Origin: Chloroflexota bacterium
Lineage (GTDB): Bacteria > Chloroflexota > Dehalococcoidia > Dehalococcoidales > UBA2162
Assembly (NCBI GenBank): GCA_016193545.1
Contig: JACPSA010000063.1
Span: 694 to 26,263, forward strand
Length of the DNA stretch: 25,570 nucleotides
Reading direction: 5' to 3'
Shown: positions 14,453-21,426 of the stretch, one piece after another
Position numbering within the stretch: position 1 is the first letter of the stretch
Layout: every line of letters starts with the position of its first letter
The notes under the pieces: model-generated
Database searches by the model: none
What the model saw: the letters and a program-made list of their open reading frames with translations, nothing else
What the model was told of the DNA's origin: nothing
Position numbers and translations under genes: made by a program

Positions 14453-15463
14453 ATGCCGGGACTTTTCGACCCTATCAAAATAAGGGGACTCAAAATTAAA
14501 AACCGCCTGGTTATGCCGCCGATGGCTACCAAAATGGCCACAAAAGATGGTGGAGTAACTGATAGACACATCAAACATTACACCGCCAGGGCGCGGGGTG
14601 GAGTGGGGTTGATTATCCTGGAGCATACCTTTGTATCAGGAAATGGGAAGGCGTCCGACGGGCAACTGGGGATATATGACGATAAGCTCATCTCTGGCCT
14701 GCGGCGTCTGGTACAGGCCATCCATAGTGACGGCGCCAAAGCGGGTATACAGCTAACCCATTCGGGGTCAAGGACTACCCGGGGGGTAATCGGGGAGCAG
14801 CCTGCCGGTCCCTGGAATATACCTGTTCCCGGGGATGAGGAGATACCCAGGCCCTTTACTATCGAAGAGCTCAAGAAGACAGCAGGGGCTTTTGTCGAGG
14901 CAGCACGCCGGGCAGTGGAGGCGGGCTTCGATGTTGTGGAACTGCATGGCGCTCATGGTTATCTCCTCGGCCAGTTCCTTTCCCCTTATACTAACCGGCG
15001 TCACGATGAATATGGGGGCGATTGGGAAGGTCGGCTCCGTCTTCCTCTGGAAGTAATCGCCGAAGTTAGAGACAGACTTGGCGAAGATATACCTTTATTT
15101 TATCGTTTTGGTGCTGATGACATGATAGAGGGAGGACTCACTAGAAAAGAAACCAAGCTTATCGCGCCTCGTCTGGAGCAGGCCGGAGTCGATGTTATCG
15201 ATATCTCTGGCGGCCTAGGCGGTTCTGGTCGTGACCGTTTCACCGAGCAGGGTTACTTTGTGCCTCTGGCTCAGGCTATTAAAGAGACAGTGAAAATCCC
15301 GGTCATCGGGGTTGGGAACATTACCGACGCTGATTACGCCGATGCCATCGTTCGGCAGGGGATGGTAGATATGGTTGCATTTGGTCGCCTATTGCTTTCC
15401 GAGCCGGAATATCCTAAACAGGCAGCGAATAAACTGAGGAGCGTCAAGCAAAAACCGGTTTAG
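14453..15463 (+). CDS. Old Yellow Enzyme family NADH:flavin oxidoreductase (YqjM-like length)
   Basis: A 336-aa FMN-dependent TIM-barrel oxidoreductase that would reduce activated double bonds of enals or enones, or act in an NADH-linked reduction. The N-terminal LFDPIKIRGLKIKNRLVMPP and GIQLTHSGSR (98-107) form the FMN site. The family signature HGAHGYLLGQFLSPYTN (165-181), with H165 and H168, supplies the substrate-binding pair. RHDEYGG and the C-terminal VIGVGNI and VAFGRLLLSEP complete the phosphate-binding end. It lacks the C-terminal Fe-S/FAD domains of dienoyl-CoA reductase-type members, so it is the short, YqjM-like form. It ends 15 bp from the convergent carboxyltransferase gene. The physiological substrate is unknown. 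Confidence 0.93.
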   Translation: MPGLFDPIKIRGLKIKNRLVMPPMATKMATKDGGVTDRHIKHYTARARGGVGLIILEHTFVSGNGKASDGQLGIYDDKLISGLRRLVQAIHSDGAKAGIQLTHSGSRTTRGVIGEQPAGPWNIPVPGDEEIPRPFTIEELKKTAGAFVEAARRAVEAGFDVVELHGAHGYLLGQFLSPYTNRRHDEYGGDWEGRLRLPLEVIAEVRDRLGEDIPLFYRFGADDMIEGGLTRKETKLIAPRLEQAGVDVIDISGGLGGSGRDRFTEQGYFVPLAQAIKETVKIPVIGVGNITDADYADAIVRQGMVDMVAFGRLLLSEPEYPKQAANKLRSVKQKPV

Positions 15464-15478
15464 TTGCTTCTGCCGATA

Positions 15479-16873
15479 TTACTTCGTGGATGGATGCTCC
15501 CGTCCGTACTTCTGCCTTACGAAGCGGAGTCCACTGTCAGGGTAAAGCGTTACCGTAAGAATATCACCGATATCCTGGGTGAAGTCCTTGATTGATTCAC
15601 GGGCTTTATCTAGCTCTGGCTCAAGCAAATCCGCCGGGCGCCGGGTCACTATAGAGCTGTCTCTCTTCATGTAATGAAGCACTCTTTTTTGTACGTCAGG
15701 GTCAATGGGAGAAGGCGGACGCCCATATAGACCGCGGCAGTAGTCTATTACCTGCATTGGTATCAGTTTGTAGCGGCCGACAATCACATTCTGGACGGCC
15801 TGAACACCGACTATCTGGCTGGTCGGGGTGACTAAGGGTGGATAGCCCAGCTCCTTGCGAACGCGTGGCACTTCTTCATAGACTTGTTTAAGTTTGTCCA
15901 GAGCGTTGGACTGGCGAAGCTGAGCGACCAGGTTGGAAATCATACCGCCGGGAATTTGATGCACCAGTACACCGGTATCGATGACTGATAGGCGGGTTTG
16001 ATTTAAATACTCACGGTACTTAGGAACTATTGACTCAAAATACTCCCCCAGGGTGAGCATATGGTTTAGGTCAAGGCCGGTGTCTCGGGCAGTCCCCTGC
16101 AGGGCAACTATGATTGGCTCGATGGCCGGGTGTGATGACCGTAAGGCAAATGGGGCAAGGGCAGTATCAATAATATCTACCCCCGCCTCAATAGCTTTAA
16201 GGCAAGTCATCGAGGCCATGCCACTGGTGTAGTGGGTATGTAACTGCAGCGGCACTTTGAGAAACCGTTTCAGGGCATTGACCAGGGTATAGGCGTCATC
16301 AGGGGAAAGGAGTCCCGCCATGTCCTTGATGCAGATGCTATCAGCTCCCATATCCTGCAGTATTTGTGCTTTCCTTATATAGTAGTCAAGGTTATATACC
16401 GGTCCCCCCATTTTACGCTCGGTAAGTGAATAGCAGATGGCTAACTGGGCGTGTTTACCGGATTCTTTTATAGCCCTGAGGCATGTTTTCAGGTTGCGCT
16501 CATCGTTAAGGGAATCGAATACACGGAAGATATCGATACCGACTTCAGCAGCGTGGCGTACAAAAGCATTTACTACATCATCGGCGTAATGGCGGTAACC
16601 AACTAGACTCTGCCCCCGGACCAACATTTGTAGCGGGGTGTCCGGCATCAGTTTTTTGAGGATGTGGGGTCTATCCCAGGGGTCCTCATTCAGGAAACGG
16701 GTGGCCACATCGAAGGTTGCCCCTCCCCAGACCTCCATAGAATAGAACCCAGCCCGGTTCATCTGAGTGGCGATGTCGGCCATATCCCCGGTTTGCATGC
16801 GTGTGGCGAAAATGGATTGCTGTCCATCCCGCAGGGTGGCGTCAGTAACTTTGAGGGGATTCTTCTTCGCCAT
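15479..16873 (-). CDS. Pyruvate/oxaloacetate carboxyltransferase subunit (PycB/OadA type), no biotin domain
   Basis: A 464-aa carboxyltransferase subunit that moves CO2 between carboxybiotin and pyruvate/oxaloacetate. The DRE-TIM barrel shows TLRDGQQS (14-20, with D11 nearby). K183 in CIKDMAGLL is the lysine expected to be carbamylated, and the metal histidines are H212 and H214 in HTHYTSGMA. The PYC_OADA-type C-terminal domain follows (IPGGMISNL, VQAVQNVIVGRYK). The protein ends where other members continue into a biotin carrier domain with AMKM, so the biotin carrier must be encoded elsewhere. Pyruvate carboxylase B seems most likely for an anaplerotic role; oxaloacetate decarboxylase or transcarboxylase 5S are alternatives. 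A GGGGGAGG ribosome site precedes the ATG. Confidence 0.9.
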   Translation of the reverse strand: MAKKNPLKVTDATLRDGQQSIFATRMQTGDMADIATQMNRAGFYSMEVWGGATFDVATRFLNEDPWDRPHILKKLMPDTPLQMLVRGQSLVGYRHYADDVVNAFVRHAAEVGIDIFRVFDSLNDERNLKTCLRAIKESGKHAQLAICYSLTERKMGGPVYNLDYYIRKAQILQDMGADSICIKDMAGLLSPDDAYTLVNALKRFLKVPLQLHTHYTSGMASMTCLKAIEAGVDIIDTALAPFALRSSHPAIEPIIVALQGTARDTGLDLNHMLTLGEYFESIVPKYREYLNQTRLSVIDTGVLVHQIPGGMISNLVAQLRQSNALDKLKQVYEEVPRVRKELGYPPLVTPTSQIVGVQAVQNVIVGRYKLIPMQVIDYCRGLYGRPPSPIDPDVQKRVLHYMKRDSSIVTRRPADLLEPELDKARESIKDFTQDIGDILTVTLYPDSGLRFVRQKYGREHPSTK

Positions 16874-16974
16874 GCTTTTCGTGTCCTCCCCCTTTCTCTA
16901 TTCTACAGTGATACCCTTGTAATGGCAATGTTCCGAATCTGGCAGGTATTATTTTAAATTTTTTTCTGTGCCTA

Positions 16975-17003
16975 TTGACATTGAGCGCAGAATGGTTTAT
17001 CCT
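16975..17003 (+). promoter_or_regulatory. Promoter of the four-cysteine small protein gene
   Basis: TTGACA (16975-16980), 17-bp spacer, TATCCT (16998-17003). The predicted start near 17010 leaves a short leader with the ribosome site CGGAGGTG, as fits a highly expressed small gene. Confidence 0.65.
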
Positions 17004-17029
17004 TTCTAATCAAAAACGGAGGTGTACTA

Positions 17030-17170
17030 ATGCAGGCTTATTGTGTTAAATGTCGCGCTAAGAGAGAAATGAGGAATGCCAGGAATATCACCATGAAGAA
17101 TGGTAAACCGGCAACCCAGGGTGTTTGTCCGGTCTGTGGCACCAAGATGTTCAGGATTGGGAAGAGCTAA
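17030..17170 (+). CDS. 46-aa zinc-ribbon-like protein (DUF5679-like)
   Basis: A very short gene: ATG at 17030-17032, TAA at 17168-17170, with CGGAGGTG 7 nt upstream and its own promoter. The protein begins MQAYCVKCRAKREM and has a second cysteine pair in GVCPVCGTKMFRIG. The C-x2-C...C-x2-C layout is that of a small zinc ribbon, and the segment between the pairs is strongly basic (RNARNITMKNGKPA). It matches my memory of the DUF5679 family, whose members are about this size and have no established function. Nucleic-acid binding is a reasonable inference from charge and fold. It is divergent from the carboxyltransferase gene. Confidence 0.85.
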   Translation: MQAYCVKCRAKREMRNARNITMKNGKPATQGVCPVCGTKMFRIGKS

Positions 17171-17397
17171 GGCTGGTACTTAATTATCCGTTTTGTATCG
17201 ACTGGTCGTTTGTTGATATCCTGTAACACAGTAAAATAGAATAATATTAAAAGCCTGTAGATGGTGCTGAATTTAGTTGCGGCACCTTGATGTTACCTGT
17301 TGTCTCAGGCTGCAGGGTGTAATCCTCCCGAATGTTCGGTACAAGTTGCCGTATCCTTTGGGAGGATTGTTGTCTTGTCGGGATGTTGATTTTCAAG

Positions 17398-18627
17398 TTA
17401 CTTAATACTATCGGCTAATTCTTGCCGGTTGGTCATGGCGGCCACCCTGTTGAGGAAATCCTTCAAAGAAGTGCTCTGCTCTCTTAGCTTCCTTAACTCA
17501 ACCCCGATGGGACTAATCGAGGTTGGCATATCGGCATAAGTACCGTGAAAGGCAAAGTAAGCCTGGTTGAGTTTCCTGATATGATAGCCTATCGAGGCCA
17601 GGTATTGCCGTTTCTGCTCCATGAATTCCTCAGCCTGTTTAATTTCTCCCCGCGCCAGTAGGATATCCACTGTTCTTCTTGTTTCTCTCATCTCCCGGTT
17701 AAAATCAGATTCTTTTTCTGTTGTCTGGCTCTGGCTAACGCTATTGTTATATTCAGGGTAATATTTGTTATACACTATCGAGCCAATCTCTTTGCTGACC
17801 ATGCTGGCGGTGCTCTCATTCATGGTGACAATTTCATAATTGCGGGATATACCGGTTAAATCGAGAAGATAAAGAAACCCCAGTGGTTTAAAGGCCAGGT
17901 ATTGGTGCAGCCACTCCTCGACAACGGCATCTATGGTGGACCGCAGACCGGCGTCATTGCTGACAAGGGTGGGGTACGTCGCGCCCAAGCCGCCAATCTC
18001 TACCACCAGCGAGGAGACGTCCAACTTGTCAACCCTGGCTTCAATATCTGCCTTCTCCTCCAGGATAAGGCTGGGCTTAAGGGTTTTTTCCCTGATTGAT
18101 TCTATTTTCTCTCTGGGAGAAATCACCAGTAAATAGGGTAGCTGGTCTAACTTGAAATTTAACGGCGGGAAGCTGACTTTTGACTCTATCAGCGGATTGT
18201 AAATACCCTGCTCAGCCAGTGTATCTCTTATCTGTTTCTCTAATATCCTTTCCACCGTACTGACTAAGACGGCTCTGCTGGCTTGCAGTCTTTTTAGCTC
18301 AGTTTCCAACGAGGTCGGGTTGGAGCCTCCTTGACTGGCGTTGGCGGTTATTGCTGACTGTAATGTTCTTATTCGTTCGGCTAAGGAGAAATATTCGGTG
18401 ACCGCAACTGTTCCAGCATCAATCTTTTCTTGTTTTTCCTGCCGGCTCAGAAGCCATTGTTTTATTTCGTCGGGTAGGGCTTGTGATTCCCACCGGGCAA
18501 TACTGAAGAGGTATGGTTTTATTATTGAGTTCAGGTGGGTATCGAAGCTCTGCCTGGGGGCACAACTACTGCCGAGCAAATAGATTACTAGCAGACTGGT
18601 AAATATAATTGGCTTCATTCTCTGCAT
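17398..18627 (-). CDS. Lipoprotein with gluzincin-like peptidase layout, altered zinc site
   Basis: A 409-aa lipoprotein: signal MQRMKPIIFTSLLVIYLLGS with lipobox GSSC, lipid cysteine at 22. Residues 60-145 are rich in charged helix, probably coiled. In the middle, VVEEWLHQYL (235-244) followed by NESTASM (270-276) has the layout of gluzincin metallopeptidases: HExxH then a downstream Glu ligand. Here the first histidine is Glu237, while E238, H241 and E271 keep their places. The later REMRETRR and LNQAYFAFHGTYA segments also resemble predicted aminopeptidase families (compare PF10023). It may be an inactive or altered zinc protein at the outer cell surface. It is the last gene of the five-gene cluster, 68 nt after the thymidylate synthase gene. 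The family assignment is tentative. Confidence 0.75.
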   Translation of the reverse strand: MQRMKPIIFTSLLVIYLLGSSCAPRQSFDTHLNSIIKPYLFSIARWESQALPDEIKQWLLSRQEKQEKIDAGTVAVTEYFSLAERIRTLQSAITANASQGGSNPTSLETELKRLQASRAVLVSTVERILEKQIRDTLAEQGIYNPLIESKVSFPPLNFKLDQLPYLLVISPREKIESIREKTLKPSLILEEKADIEARVDKLDVSSLVVEIGGLGATYPTLVSNDAGLRSTIDAVVEEWLHQYLAFKPLGFLYLLDLTGISRNYEIVTMNESTASMVSKEIGSIVYNKYYPEYNNSVSQSQTTEKESDFNREMRETRRTVDILLARGEIKQAEEFMEQKRQYLASIGYHIRKLNQAYFAFHGTYADMPTSISPIGVELRKLREQSTSLKDFLNRVAAMTNRQELADSIK

Positions 18628-18695
18628 CGGGGTATCCTGAAGAATAAAAGTAAGTTGACTCCTACCGGCATGTCAAGATTAAGGTTTAGTTCTGA

Positions 18696-19343
18696 TTATT
18701 TTATTCTGGTGGTAGCCCGGGCCAAATCCCAGGAGTACTCATAAAGATGTAATCCTTTACTTGAGGCAATCAGCTCCCCATCATCAACCCCTATTTCACT
18801 GGACATGTATTCCTTGAGCAGTTGAATGGCTGCCAGATTGGAGGGGAAGCCGCCCCACAGGTCCCAGGAGCGGAAATAGACAATAAAGTTAAGCCTGTTA
18901 TTATCAATTCTGGTATCGATGGCTCTTAAGCAGGGAGGGTCGGAGAGGAAGATAGACTGCTCATTACCCACCGCCATAAAGGCCTGGTTGGTATTATAGC
19001 CGTCTTCCTTATACATTTTGATTACCTCGGTAATCTGCTTTTCTAAATATTGACCGTAAGTGTACTGTTCCTCTTCAGCTCTATGGGCGGTCATCAGGTA
19101 GGGTAGGTAGCTCTCGATGTATTCCATTGTAGTCGGGGCTGGTACACCCGGCGGTACATCGGGGACTAAGGGTCTTGTCCCCGGATTTTTGACCTTAACA
19201 ACGACAAAATCAAGCTCTTTACGGTACTGGCTAGCAAAGCTTCCCCGCTCAATCTTATATTCACGCCCTTCAGTCAGGGTTTTACACAGACAGAGAAACC
19301 ATGCCTCGGAAAGGTCTCTAGCCTCGATTACCGTGATTTTCAT
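18696..19343 (-). CDS. thyA: Thymidylate synthase, short archaeal-type
   Basis: A 215-aa ThyA-family protein that would methylate dUMP to dTMP with methylene-tetrahydrofolate. Its catalytic residues match E. coli ThyA in kind and exact spacing. C138 in DPPC is the nucleophile; R158, S159 and D161 lie in the FRSWD motif (E. coli R166, S167, D169). N169 (E. coli N177) favours dUMP over dCMP. H199 and Y201 in GLHLYEY match H207 and Y209. The nucleophile-to-Arg distance is 20 and nucleophile-to-His 61, as in E. coli. TYG near residue 95 matches the YG segment before the active site. At 215 aa it is closer to archaeal than to 264-aa bacterial enzymes, with a shortened N-terminal region. It sits in a cluster with no folate gene, and its partners are unknown. 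Confidence 0.85.
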   Translation of the reverse strand: MKITVIEARDLSEAWFLCLCKTLTEGREYKIERGSFASQYRKELDFVVVKVKNPGTRPLVPDVPPGVPAPTTMEYIESYLPYLMTAHRAEEEQYTYGQYLEKQITEVIKMYKEDGYNTNQAFMAVGNEQSIFLSDPPCLRAIDTRIDNNRLNFIVYFRSWDLWGGFPSNLAAIQLLKEYMSSEIGVDDGELIASSKGLHLYEYSWDLARATTRIK

Positions 19344-19366
19344 CAGTTGAGACTCCCGGTTTACTC

Positions 19367-20071
19367 CTATCGTCTTTCCCCGAAAAGGCTAAAAAATCTA
19401 TCCTGGTACTCGTCGAACAAGCCCCAGCGGTCAAGCTCTTTCTTCAGGTCGCCGGGTTGAATCTCGCCTTTAGCGACCATCTGGAAAAGCTCTTCGATTC
19501 TTAGTCTGGCGTCAGCCGGAATACCGGCTGCGTCGGTATTGAGCAGTCCTCTACTGTCCATCTGTCTCAGGTTGTCTTGTACCGAGCTTCTGGTCACCTC
19601 GTAGATAAACTTCAATAAAGATACATCCCAGAGTTCATCTTGACCCTTGATGATTGCCGCCAGCGGGTCGCCACGCTGGTCAATCTCAGTATTAAGCTTA
19701 TCGACTACCGATTGCATACTGTCCGAGACAATGTTAAGCTCTTTAGGCTCGTTCTTATAAGTATAAAACAGGCCGGAGATACTGGGACCGCGCTCTCTTA
19801 GAAGTGTCTCAAAATACCTTCTGGCTTCAGAGCCGAATCCTTCCAGTCCGGCCAGGTAATAAGGGGTGACAATCCTTGGTCTTTCGGCGATTACCCTGCC
19901 TTCTCTAATAACAGTCTCGGTGATGTTTCCCATCAGCTCAGAGTAAGCCGGTTCCGTAACCAGGTAATAGCCGATGTTGGTAGTACCGAAGGTGTACAGG
20001 CTCTGCTTCGGGGCTCTTAATATTTCGGTGTGCTTGACGACATATTTAATCCTTTCGTCATTAATATCCAT
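19367..20071 (-). CDS. 234-aa protein of unrecognised family in the ThyA cluster
   Basis: A soluble 234-aa protein without signal or membrane segments; I do not recognise it. The N-terminal half looks mixed alpha/beta (EILRAPKQSLYTFGTTNIGY, RVIAERPRIVTPYYLAGLEG). The C-terminal half is helical and charged, with an EELFQMVAKGEIQPGDLKKE segment. No catalytic motif stands out. Its start overlaps the end of the transglutaminase-like gene by 11 nt, indicating translational coupling, and the thymidylate synthase gene follows after 23 nt. The coupling is the best clue that these genes act together. Confidence 0.82.
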   Translation of the reverse strand: MDINDERIKYVVKHTEILRAPKQSLYTFGTTNIGYYLVTEPAYSELMGNITETVIREGRVIAERPRIVTPYYLAGLEGFGSEARRYFETLLRERGPSISGLFYTYKNEPKELNIVSDSMQSVVDKLNTEIDQRGDPLAAIIKGQDELWDVSLLKFIYEVTRSSVQDNLRQMDSRGLLNTDAAGIPADARLRIEELFQMVAKGEIQPGDLKKELDRWGLFDEYQDRFFSLFGERR

Positions 20072-20462
20072 GGTCAGTCCTCTTCAAGCCTCTACCTGGT
20101 AACTCTCTTGGCCAATGACCGGCGTTGATTGCTTTACTGATAATTCTCTTTAGGCGGGAAAGATTCACCGGCATAATCAGTTTTTTCTCGCTATTTTTAC
20201 AGTATATTGCTTCATGTCCCGGGTCGAGTGATACATCTACCTTTTTGCCTTCAATCTCGGTATAGACATGGAGGTTAATGCTGGGGAAGTTATGCCACTT
20301 TTTCATCGGTACTATTGATACGCAGCCAATCAAGTCCGCCCTTTGTCCTAGCTCCTCCGCCCGGGCTTTTATCTTAAGGGACTTGTGGATGCAGTTATTG
20401 TGGGGGAGGGAATATGGTTCCCGGTACACTTCATCGATAAAGGAGTCCAGTTCTTTTATCAT
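20061..20462 (-). CDS. Transglutaminase-like cysteine protein
   Basis: A 133-aa protein with the order Cys-His-Asp expected of the transglutaminase-like fold. C24 lies in HNNCIHKSLKIKARAEELG at the start of a helix, H65 in INLHVYTEI on a strand, and D80 (or D76) in KKVDVSLDPGH on the next strand. This could support a protease, amidase or related acyl-transfer activity inside the cell; there is no signal peptide. It is shorter than most annotated members but contains the core. The gene starts 3 nt after the stop of the upstream coiled-coil gene and overlaps the next gene by 11 nt. Confidence 0.75.
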   Translation of the reverse strand: MIKELDSFIDEVYREPYSLPHNNCIHKSLKIKARAEELGQRADLIGCVSIVPMKKWHNFPSINLHVYTEIEGKKVDVSLDPGHEAIYCKNSEKKLIMPVNLSRLKRIISKAINAGHWPRELPGRGLKRTDHGY

Positions 20463-20465
20463 GGT

Positions 20466-21056
20466 TTAACTTACCGCCGATAGCTCCCGTTTATACTCGC
20501 TCAGAAGATTAAGGTATTGCGCGTCTAACTGGGACTGTATCCGGCGCCACTCCTGTTGAAACTGAGGCTGTTTTTGTACATCTATTTTAACTCCCGTGAA
20601 TGAGCCCATCTGTTGCTGCATTGCCTGCTGGACTTTAGCCTCGAACTCAGCTTTTAACTGTTCGTAGGCCTGTTTGCGCTGCGCCTCACCCTGCTCGGCA
20701 TAGTGAGTGAAGAGGTATCTTATCCGGCTGTAGGTATTCTCGATGCCTGCCTTGTCGTTCTTCAGCAGCTTCAGGCCATCCATTACTTTTCGATTGGTTT
20801 TCTTGGTGGCATCATTCCGGGGCAGGCTGATGTTTCTGATTAGTATCTCGGCGGCACGCCCGGCAATGTACTTTCTGGCATCAGGCTGATACTGGCTCAA
20901 CTCGGCTACCAGGTTACAATCTTCCTTGAGATATCTGGCGGCCAGTTGTTCGCCTACCGGGGCATACTTCCACTTCAGGCGCTCCTCTTCGGTCGCCCGG
21001 CCTAGCTTCTCCACTTTTTCCATGGCTATTTCAAAGGCACTCTTAATATCACTCAT
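20466..21056 (-). CDS. 196-aa helical, coiled-coil protein, unknown function
   Basis: A soluble helical protein, first gene of the five-gene cluster. The N-terminal part contains YLKEDCNLVAELSQYQPDA and an RNISLPRNDATKK segment. The C-terminal part from about residue 110 is a long charged helix rich in Q, E, K and A (AQRKQAYEQLKAEFEAKVQQ), a likely coiled coil. I have the impression that similar proteins occur in Dehalococcoidia genomes but cannot name the family with certainty. The start ATG has GGAGG 7 nt upstream and a promoter at 21097-21125. Confidence 0.8.
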   Translation of the reverse strand: MSDIKSAFEIAMEKVEKLGRATEEERLKWKYAPVGEQLAARYLKEDCNLVAELSQYQPDARKYIAGRAAEILIRNISLPRNDATKKTNRKVMDGLKLLKNDKAGIENTYSRIRYLFTHYAEQGEAQRKQAYEQLKAEFEAKVQQAMQQQMGSFTGVKIDVQKQPQFQQEWRRIQSQLDAQYLNLLSEYKRELSAVS

Positions 21057-21096
21057 CGGTCCTCCGGCTATGCTGCCATACTTAACCCTTTATTTA

Positions 21097-21125
21097 ATTA
21101 TACTATACAGACTGACAAGCGGAAA
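21097..21125 (-). promoter_or_regulatory. Promoter of the five-gene ThyA cluster
   Basis: On the minus strand TTTCCG (complement of 21120-21125), 17-bp spacer, perfect TATAAT (complement of 21097-21102). Predicted start near 21090, 34 nt ahead of the first ATG. The -35 is only a partial match. Confidence 0.5.
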
Positions 21126-21196
21126 GGTTTTCGTCAGAAGGTCATTTAGCAACCTATTCCCCCGCCTGCCAAAGCCTTGTGCGGCGGGCAGGCCTG

Positions 21197-21307
21197 ACCC
21201 CCTTCCCTTACCAAGGGAAGGGGGAGTGTAGACTAGAGAGGAGGCAAAGCCCCCTCTCTAAAAATCTCTTCTCCCTCTCCTTGGCAAGGAGAGGGAGATT
21301 AAGGGGG
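21197..21307. repeat. Cluster of three hairpin palindromes (REP/MITE-like element)
   Basis: Three near-contiguous perfect inverted repeats are present. The first is 12 bp with a 3-nt loop (21198-21224), the second 8 bp (21234-21241 with 21253-21260), and the third 13 bp with a 3-nt loop (21270-21298). The outer edges (acccccttccc and taagggggtg) are also complementary, so the whole 110 bp can fold as one element. No transposase is present. It resembles non-autonomous palindromic repeats dispersed in genomes, and may also serve as the terminator of the exporter operon. It fills most of the gene-free stretch 21126-21426; I see nothing else there. Confidence 0.7.
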
Positions 21308-21426
21308 TGAGGTTAATAAACAACGTCTGGCAATGGTTGTCGATTGAGGGCATTTATTTGTCAGAGTCTGACTATCTCCGGGGATTACTTGGCAGTTGCT
21401 ATCGCTCGGGACTAGGTGATGCTTTT

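Noticed and set aside
17321..17368. Inverted repeat (9 bp, 30-nt loop) after the small zinc-ribbon gene
   Set aside because: Large loop and no proper T-tract on either strand; too weak to call a terminator.
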